Source of the DNA: Otatea glauca
Taxonomy: Eukaryota > Streptophyta > Magnoliopsida > Poales > Poaceae
NCBI GenBank assembly: GCA_036346275.1
Contig: CM070713.1
Span: 53,563,567-53,627,566, forward strand
Reading direction: 5' to 3'
DNA length: 64,000 nt
Shown: positions 55,779-64,000 of the stretch, in pieces
Numbering within the stretch: position 1 is the stretch's first letter
Layout: each line of letters starts with the position of its first letter
Notes under the pieces: model-generated
What the model was told of the DNA's origin: nothing
The model's input: the letters and a program-made list of their open reading frames with translations, nothing else
The model's database searches: none
Position numbers and translations under genes: made by a program

Positions 55779-57752
55779 TATGCTGACTGCAGGGTAAACC
55801 CTAGATAGAATGGTCGTTAGCATTGGAATAAGCAAATTCAAAATCTTATTCTCAAAAGCTATTGTATTTGCAAAATATAGGCTTTGCTATTCTCTCCTTA
55901 TTCTTAAGTTCTTATCCTTACCACTACTTTCATTTTGATTTGTAAACAAATTCTTCTCTTTCCTTGAAGATAGTTTGTCTTTGCTATTTGCTTCTAAAGA
56001 CGTACAAGATATGTCGCTATCTTGCTTGCAAATGAAGACTACAAGGTTGACGCCAACAACTCATGGGAGCCGACAACGCTTCACTAATCTCGACAAAGTA
56101 GAAGCAAAGCTCGAAGAACCTACTGCATGAAGAGACGACTTCACCTAACAGTAAAATGCGAAAGATTCGAAGGTATTAGGATTCACCTTAAGATAGGAAC
56201 CCTTACGCATAGTATATTATTCTGCTCTAGTTATATATAAATCATTTTATCCGTGTTTATATCCGCTACTTGAAAGTTGGTTTTTATTCGCATTTGTCGA
56301 CTGATTTATGTGTGAGCTTAACCTCTAGGTTAAAGTTTCATAATAAGTTGTCCTTATGTATGCATATGGAAAATTCAAACCATAGGATAAATAGGAAATC
56401 ATAAAATATCTTATCTCTTCTTTCTCGTGAAGTTTTATGCAAGCTTATCCTTTCCTTCCATAGAACTTCACATCCGTAGAACTTCTCATCCGTGTAATCT
56501 TTTGGTCACTAACTTTTCTCACAAAAAAACCTCATCAAGATTAGTAATATAGTCTCTATTACTACTTCTAACCTCTTGAGACCACATCCTCCATGAATAA
56601 ACCAAAGCCAAGATGCAATTAATTGCCAACTTACGTAAGTGTTTTAGGCTAGTTAAAACCTAATTGTTCCCAATGATAGCTCTTGACTATGCTTTAAAGG
56701 TTTAACTCGTTACCTTGCCCAGATTATATACCATGAATCTAAGCTAGAACTAGAAAAGTTCTATACTTCAATGGAAACCTTAGAATGGTCACTAAAATGG
56801 AACTAGAACCCAGAAGTTCTATGCTTCTAAATAGAAACCTTGGGATGGTTGTCAAAAGGAAAATCGAAAAAATTGAAAATCCTATTTTCTAATAGGAATA
56901 TAAAAAGAGCAACATTTGTTGTAGATATACTCTTTTCCCATTTGTGAGATTTAGTTTCCTTATCTGTATACTCTCTCCTATTATTGGGTATCCCATATAC
57001 TCAATTCCCCTCCGTAGAACTTTCCTTGTTCACTTCTAGTTATTCTTTCTAGAAGGAGTTCTCTCTTTATGCTTAATAAAAACCACTCCCTAATCTTTTG
57101 AAAATAAATTTGTTAGCAAGTTGACAACATCGTGATGTCTACATCAACAATTTCGAGAAGATGGAGGTAATAAAGAACCACAACCTCTCTGACTTCATAG
57201 AAGTCCTAGAATATTGACATCAGCAAGTGGTACAAACGTTAAAAGAAACTCGCCACCAAATAGTCTACTTTGAAAGACAGTATTATCTAAAGTACATATT
57301 ATTCTAAGTAAACCTCTTGAACATAAATATGTATGCTTAAACCAGTAAAAGAAAAACCTTAGGTACCCCTCCCATATACTAAGTTGAATGCGTATATAAT
57401 TTTATGGTGCTATTGAAATTTTGTTGCAAAACTTTTGTATTGCTTTCGGGTTACTCTCGTAAATGTTAAACCACTAGGTTGAAATTTACGATGTGCAAAC
57501 CTTTATTTAATAAGAAAATCTAATTAAGAAGATTTTAAGGAACGAAAAGTTGCCTTATGAACTAATAACTACCTAGTAACCAAGCTTGAAACGATGTTTT
57601 AATGAATGAGATATTGCCTTATAAACTAGCCAGCAATTACCTAGCCCATATATAGGCTATTCTTAAAATAATATTTTAAGGAACGACAAATTGTCTTGTA
57701 ACCCAACAAAATTGCATCTAAGTAACCTTATCCTAATAAATCTTGTTGCAGG

Positions 57753-58075
57753 ATGCCTGCAACAGAATCCATTAATACATCCACTGAAAGTAATGAATTA
57801 TAAAATTTTCAACCATTATAATCGACCTTCGACTCTCCCCAAATAATTGTAATTGAGATGAATCCTTTCAGTCATCTCAAACGTTTTAACAAACTAAGTA
57901 CTTCTCTTTAAATTAGCTTATTTTTGCTAATGATTCTCAGTATAAATTGCTAACACTCCTCATCTACTTCGTGAAACCCATCCAAGAAAAACGAATGCCA
58001 GAATCCCTAACCTTAGCACAAGTACTCGCCGTAATCAAACAAAATCACTAGACACATACTTTTCTTCTCCACGAT
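57753..58075 (+). pseudogene. gag N-terminal relic in derivative
   Basis: ATGCCTGCAACAGAATCC parallels the coding element's gag start ATGCCTGCTACCCGATCC. Near 58010, CCTAACCTTAGCACAAGTACTC parallels CCAACCATGGCCCAAGTGCTTG in the gag helix region. Stops and indels lie between. It shows that the derivative descends from a gag-bearing relative. Confidence 0.5.
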
Positions 58076-60856
58076 AGCAAGCAGCCAGCTTTTTGTTAAA
58101 ACCAAACATCTAGTGCGATTCATTGCACCGATCACGTAGCTTCACTGCACACAGCAAAGAGATCAATTCGATACTGCACCTTTTCACCTAGTCTTTTCCT
58201 TCTCCTCTCCTTTGTCTTTCTTTCAACAAGCGTGTCTGAGTAGAGCGCAATTTTTCTTTGCGTCGCATTTGATGCCCGCTTCGTGGCTTGTTCCCACCGC
58301 CGATGGTCACCACGGTAGGGCGCACCGCCTCCTCACTCCGCCGTGGCGTGCCAACACAATGCCCAACTCACGATGCCAAGAATGATAATGAGACACCGCT
58401 ATACTCTTGTCTCTGTCTTAGTTATGTTCGCGCCATCAAATTTCCAATGTCATCACTTGACCGGCTACCAAAACTTTCGCCTGCTCAAACCCCGTCTCAG
58501 ATCGCCTTAAGCACCTATATATAGGTCACTTTACACCTCAATTAGAAAATTGTATCACTCCCGCTACCACCATCTTTGCAAAAGTGCACCTAGTTCAACC
58601 TCGTCATTCACTATCACCGCACATACATTCACCATTAAGCTTTCCTGTTTCTTTGGTCAATCAAACCGTGGAAACAACACTTGTTGCATAGACCCGTTGC
58701 ATCTTGGCCACCTTTACTTGCACCTGTTCGCATCTTGTAGAAACATTTTCATTCCTTTTTAAATACTTAACCATAGTTCTCTTGGTTTACCCCGCTTCTT
58801 TTCTACAAACACCACAAACTTCTCTGTGTTGGCAAGGATCGTGCTCACCACCATTGCTTTTACGATGACCTCAAACGCTTTAGCGTTTTCCCGTCTCCGC
58901 ATCTTGCGAAAGCGTGCTCCACAAATCTGCATGTAAGATGAAAAACTAGTCGCCGATGAACTTGGAACTAGTTGTTTGTCCTAGTCGTTCTTCCTTTAAA
59001 TACAGACTTGTCATCTTCGAGTGATGATTCCTTTCAAACTCTGTTAGCCTCATGTTCGCTTCAAAACGAATATCCCATTCTTCCGAATCTTCATCAAGCT
59101 TTGAAAAATGACCATATCTCGTAGAAGACTCGGTCAAAATTATGACTCCAAGAGTAAAAGAAATAAAATCCGAAGCAGTTTACTCGAAAAATCAATTAAA
59201 GAAATGATGCTTGAACAAAGATACTTGTTCTAAAAAGAATTCTACTCAACTCCATGTTGAATTTCAATCGTCATTTGTCATCCCTCCAACAACACCAATG
59301 AACAGCTATCTGTTACTTAAAACCGGAAAGCCAAAATTTCTTACTTTTGATGTAGTAAACGTGGGCAGTATCCCAACAGTTGCCTAAAGAAGAAAACAAA
59401 ATCTATTTCGTTCTCAACCCCGAGGAGATATACAACAACCGTAAAACTGACCTTAAGAATTTGAAGATCAACGATTCCTTAAACATGCATCTACCCCGAG
59501 GAGAAATTATCTTGTCTCCTAAGATCTACTTGAAGTCAACCAAAAGTTCATATAGGAACTATTCTTAAAGTAATGATTTGATAAGCGAAATGTTGCCTAT
59601 TAAATCTTACTAAACTCTCATCAAAATATGTCTTAATTTAGTCTATCCAAATGGCCGGTAAAAGGGTCAAGTGATAACCTTTCAATTTTCGTCTTTAACC
59701 ATTACCTGATAAGTCCTCCATCTATTCTGTAATCAATGAAAAATTAACACCTCGGATTTAGCTGTCTCCTACTTATGTTTCTAAAAGTCAGCTCAAACCA
59801 AATTTATTCGCAACTAACCTCATCAATCCCAGTTACCCACAGCACTTATTCACGAAAGAGACTTATGACCTACCAGATGCAGTATTGGATACGATGCTTA
59901 TATATATATATATTTGAACCCTATCAAAAATTCAAAGTTAATTCCAAGGTGAACCCTTTGACCCTAGTCGCCTCCTGATCATTTGTTTTATAACATTAAT
60001 AAACAAACTTGCTATTGTTTCGAATAAGATGGATAACGTCATCTACATTAACCAAGAAGAACTTGAACACTTCGCCAACATCTGGCCAAGTAGAGTTCTT
60101 CATCTCGTCAAGGAAGACATCAGTGATTTCCAAGCCATCTTAAGGACCTAGGAAACGTCAAGTTCCTGAACAACCCCTGCCTCGACGTCAGGCTTTGAAT
60201 GTAAAGATCTTCCTTATGTAATTACACCCGGCACTTAATGTAATATTGAGTACGCCTTTATGTAGTTAATTTCGCAATCAACCCTTTTGACTCAGGCAAT
60301 ATATTCCTTCATAATTGCCAAACAAAGAAAATCAAAACCCTATGTTTACCAAGATGACCAAACGAATTAAATCATCAGGATCATATTATAATCCTCCTAC
60401 CTCATCCCAAATTGTTGAATTATCTTACCTTGTTTTCAATCTAAAGACAACATTTAATGACATTCATTCTCAGCTAATCTCGTCAACTAATGTTGACTAT
60501 ACAGATCAACCGTTGTATTCAAATATCGTTTCTTGATGATAACATTCCATTCTTTCCAAATGAATTTAATGACAATACATCTATTCTTTCACCTCAAGTA
60601 TCCTAAGCATGCTAAGTGCTATTCTCTAAATTTGATCATCCTTATTAATAATCCTAGGATGTTCGGTCAAAAGAGATATATAGTAATATCCCTTATCTGC
60701 TTATATAAAGCTCAAATAGAAACCTTCCCTATTCTTAGATTATCAACAGGGAATTACAAGAAGTTCCCATAAAGCAACGACAACGAAGACAAAGTGAAAA
60801 TAGAACGACAAGGTCACCTGCGAGAAAGAAATTCTCTTAACCTACCTAGTCCTTGC

Positions 60857-60876
60857 AAATCTCGGGGACGAGATTT
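60857..60876 (+). promoter_or_regulatory. Hairpin before polypurine tract, derivative copy 2
   Basis: It is the same AAATCTCG-GGGA-CGAGATTT hairpin as at 26811 and 41293. Confidence 0.6.
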
Positions 60877-60880
60877 CTGT

Positions 60881-60894
60881 AAGGGGGGTAGATT
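60881..60894 (+). promoter_or_regulatory. Polypurine tract, derivative copy 2
   Basis: AAGGGGGGTAGATT directly precedes TGTAACATCCCG. Confidence 0.75.
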
Positions 60895-63800
60895 TGTAAC
60901 ATCCCGAAAAATAAAATAATATAAAAATAAATATTTTAAATTTGAAAATATTTATTTATGAGCTTTATTGGATTTGTTGGATCTTATCTGAATTTCCTTG
61001 GATTTATGCTTTGTATGAAAAATCCAACAAATGAAATTAAAGAATGGAAATGGTAAAAAGGTAAAATGGTAAGAAGATAAAAGGTAAAAGTAAAATCTTG
61101 AAAAGTTTATATATTTAAAATCATTTTAGCTGGTACATGAATTTTTAATGCATAGCATAGTGAATAAAAAGTTCAAAAGACATCCCTTTGACCTCCAAAT
61201 AGTGCAAGGACAGATTTATTATAAAATTTTCGGAAATCATCTACACCTGGAAAATTTACCATGATTCTCAAAATACAGTATTTACCTCTGGTAAAAGTTG
61301 TAGAAATTTATCATGTCATCTAAGCCGCTTAAGAATTCAAAAACTGAGGCATTGGAAATCTGTAAATCAGAATGTCAGAATTTATATAAAATACATATAC
61401 AATATTTTAACTTGAAATTTTTATGGGAGAATAAATATGTTAAATATAACTCTTATAAAATTTTTAAAAATAATTAATACAATTTGGACCTTTAATTAAA
61501 TCAAAATCCGAAATCAAAATTCTGAGCAGTGCACAGTGTCAGAATTTTAATTAATTAACCATGCGGTATTTTAACCCTAAAATTTTACTGGAAGCTAACC
61601 ACTCCTAGTAGACCATGGTAAAAAAGTTTCGCAATTTTTCAACTCAGTTGAATGGCCATTTCGAAGCCCAGACTGAAGCCATCACGTTCCTGTTCTTTGG
61701 GGACACCTTGCTCAGTCCAAAAGCTTCACTTGAAGGCAGCCAAGCCAGAGCTTCCACGCCAAAGCTAGTCAATTAAGTCCTTCCCACACCAAAGCTCTGG
61801 CTTTCATCCATTCCTTCACATGAGCCTAGCCCATTCCAGTGAAGTGAGCAAGCAAAGAGAACAAGGTCAAGCAATTCCATCAGTTGAGCCATGACATCGT
61901 AAGCCAAAAGAGGAAGCGCAAGTGAGGAGCTCGACATCTGATCCTCTTGCACGCCTTCCAGGAACCTCGCAGCCTGGTCATCTCCTCAGCGCTGCCGAGT
62001 TCAGCTCTTCCCTGCCATTGCCGCCGCAAGCAAGAAGGAAGGGGAGAAAGCCGATCAAGCAAAATCGCTCTTCTTGCCTGTAGCACCGCCGCTCCCCATT
62101 TCTTCTTCCTCGGCTCAAGCTCACGGTGGCGGCCCAACTCGTCACTTCTCCGAACAAACCGACCCCCAAATGGTACTCCCTAGCCTCACTGATGCTCACC
62201 CCGTTACCCATTCGAGCTAAAACTCACTGCTTCTTCTTCCCCGGCGAGTCGCCCTTCCTCCGCCGCTCGCCCACGGTGGCAGCCCGCTCCGACCATTGCC
62301 TAAGTGATCGACTCCACCATCGATGCGCGATGGTCCATCAAGCTCATGGTGCCTCGCCACGGAGCTTCACGAACACCGCCGCCGCCATGCCCAGCGCCTC
62401 CTCTCGCCTGCTCTCACGACCCCGGGCCCCAATCGTCGGTGCCACGAGAAGAACCTCAAACTGGTAAAATACGCCACCTCTATATAGAAAGCGTATTTTC
62501 AAATTCTTCCTAATTAAGTATACCCGAAATAATTCAATCATTTGTAACTTTTGCATTATAACTCCAAAATTGGTGAAATGAATCTCTATATTCATGTAAA
62601 ATCAGTTACCATCAGAATATGCAATAATATTTTAAAAGTCTTCACTGGGTGAATTTGAAATTCAAATTCAAGCAAAAGGGCTCAATATGTGCTACATATT
62701 AAAATGTTGTAGACAAACTTAGAATTTAATGAAAACAATTTTATTAGAATCCTTATACATCCAGGAACTCAAATATATAAAAATATTTATGTTTTACCTT
62801 TGTTTAAATTATTTCCCATTAAAGGTTATTCTCAATGGAATAAATAATCAAAAATGAATAATTGTATAAAAGAAATTCTAAAATAAATAAAATTTATTTC
62901 TAAGCACTTGTATGTCAGTAGCCTACTTTAATATGCTGAAATAATTAAGGTATGAACTTGATTTAGACTTGTATATGAATAATAAATGGTTTAATGGAAA
63001 ATATGTATGTATATATGTAAGTGCATATAGTAATCAGTAACGATATATATATATATATACATGTGAAAAGTGTCTAATAGCTACACAAGAATATGAATAG
63101 CTATCGGAATGAGTAAATTGTCACTATAGAATTGTTTCTAATGAAATATCACATATACACAAATTTATATCGTATCTAGAGCATAAGCATTTTATATGTA
63201 GAAAAATGTATACATGTACGTTAATAAAGAGCACGGTCATGATAAATAAACTAAATTCTAAATATCTAATGTGATCAAACTAAATGATTCAACAAGAATC
63301 ATTATAAGTTATAAATAACACTTAACCAAATAATTGAATTTCCAATGCTTGTATAATCCAAATAGTCATAACCTTATCAAAACTTAAAATGAAAACCGAG
63401 TTGTTTAGTTTTAAAACAATTCTGATATCCCCTTTGTAGTTGTTTATACCGAGTTTTCATATCACCTTTGTAGTTGAAAGATATAAAATAACTCCTCTAA
63501 GTGTAAAACTTTATGAAAATAGCGTAGAGATACTCTATAAAGTGCATGCTACTATGTTCAAGAAAGAATATTATTTCGTTAAGGTTTGTATATAAAAGAG
63601 TCTAGTAACATAACCCTAAATGTTATGTTTTCTAAATAAATGAAACACTTAAGCATTTTCAACACCTCGTAGAATATCTCGTCTAAATGCTAATATTATG
63701 AAGATCATTTCAGAAATGATATTTAGGATATGGACTATCATATTCTGGAAAAATATTTAGTTTATAGCTTAATATTCATCTGAATCCAGCTAGTGCTATA

Positions 63801-64000
63801 ACCCTAAGTGATAATTGTTCACTACACTTGTAATCCAATTCCTTATAACATAAACCTTATTGTCATTTAAGCTTTTTCAACAATGAATAGAATGTCTCGT
63901 ATAAACACTAAAATGTATGAAATCAACTTAGAAATGTTCTTCAAAGTATATACTATCCTGTTCTGAAGAAATACTCTTGTTTCGTCATGTTTTGCATATA
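60895..64000 (+). repeat. Right-hand LTR of gypsy derivative, cut by window edge
   Basis: It starts TGTAACATCCCGAAAAATAAAATAAT and follows the LTR at 41331 closely for its visible 3.1 kb. The rearranged patch around 63380-63480 has lost about 650 bp relative to 43830-44140 and shuffles short motifs (AAAACCGAGTTG, ATCACCTTTGTAGTTG). The TATA box is at 62481. Confidence 0.9.
62481..62487 (+). promoter_or_regulatory. TATA box of right-hand LTR
   Basis: CACCTCTATATAGAAAGC is identical to the box at 42908. Confidence 0.55.

Larger units (their letters stand above)
55763..60894 (+). mobile_element. Internal region of non-coding gypsy derivative, second copy, full length
   Basis: It runs from the primer site to the polypurine tract, 5.1 kb. 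The leader GCTATGCTGACTGCAGG matches the coding element's leader, and ATGCCTGCAACAGAATCC at 57753 matches the coding element's gag start. After a short gag relic (to about 58075) nothing of gag or pol is recognisable. This is the composition of a large non-autonomous retrotransposon derivative. 56000-57750 and 58100-60850 hold no gene I can support. The frames at 59380-59568, 60315-60536 and 60533-60772 are short and of unknown nature. Confidence 0.8.

Noticed and set aside
1..64000. A novel multi-gene host system
   Set aside because: Every multi-gene cluster found is explained as CACTA or gypsy coding content. The only unexplained coding candidate is the small duplicated membrane-protein frame, which is weakly supported.

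Overview
This is a plant nuclear window, almost certainly from a grass (Poaceae), and it is a dense nest of transposable elements rather than a gene island. The evidence for a grass is a Ty3/gypsy chromovirus with a C-terminal chromodomain and an extra ORF before gag, CACTA elements whose ends read CACTACTA...TAGTAGTG with CAGACGGTT/AACCGTCTG subterminal repeats and TNP2 plus TNPA/Ulp1-type genes, a Stowaway-like MITE, and a hAT MITE with an 8-bp target duplication. No intact host gene with a recognisable product is visible. No bacterial-type systems, CRISPR arrays or rRNA genes were seen.

Layout. 1-3006: reverse-oriented long gypsy LTR. 3007-3315: CACTA 3' remnant. 3488-8776: segment A, a low-copy-looking block with MITEs, an LTR fragment and a candidate two-exon small membrane-protein gene on the minus strand. 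8777-9133: copia-type LTR end and primer-binding site. 9134-12200: another gypsy-type LTR with a nested insertion and a 171-bp tandem repeat. 12200-13439: CACTA remnant with a plant-mobile-domain pseudogene and a 47-bp minisatellite. 13440-16835: an aldose 1-epimerase gene fragment, a hAT MITE and a CT-rich gene-like stretch. 16836-28942: a nearly complete gypsy/chromovirus element with ORF0, gag, pol and two LTRs; the 3' LTR is internally deleted and truncated. 28943-36938: segment B, a second copy of segment A, carrying a different LTR fragment and a 2142-bp solo LTR with its target duplication. 36939-38574: 5' part of a CACTA element with a striking subterminal array. 38575-64000: a tandem internal-LTR-internal-LTR arrangement of a non-coding gypsy derivative with LTRs of about 5.5 kb. 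An 8.9-kb CACTA element (46802-55720) is inserted near the 3' end of its middle LTR.

How the parts relate. The non-coding gypsy derivative keeps the cis signals of the coding element: LTR start, initiator-Met-type primer site, polypurine tract, a 20-nt hairpin before that tract, and an LTR module downstream of the promoter. It has lost pol and keeps only a relic of the gag start, which fits mobilisation in trans. Segments A and B plus the 20 kb between them fit a 25-kb tandem duplication that was later edited by insertions and deletions. Coding regions of all transposons are broken. Some breaks are C-to-T changes that convert CAG to TAG. Others are one- or two-base indels at CAG/CTG/CCTGG sites that may be sequencing artefacts.
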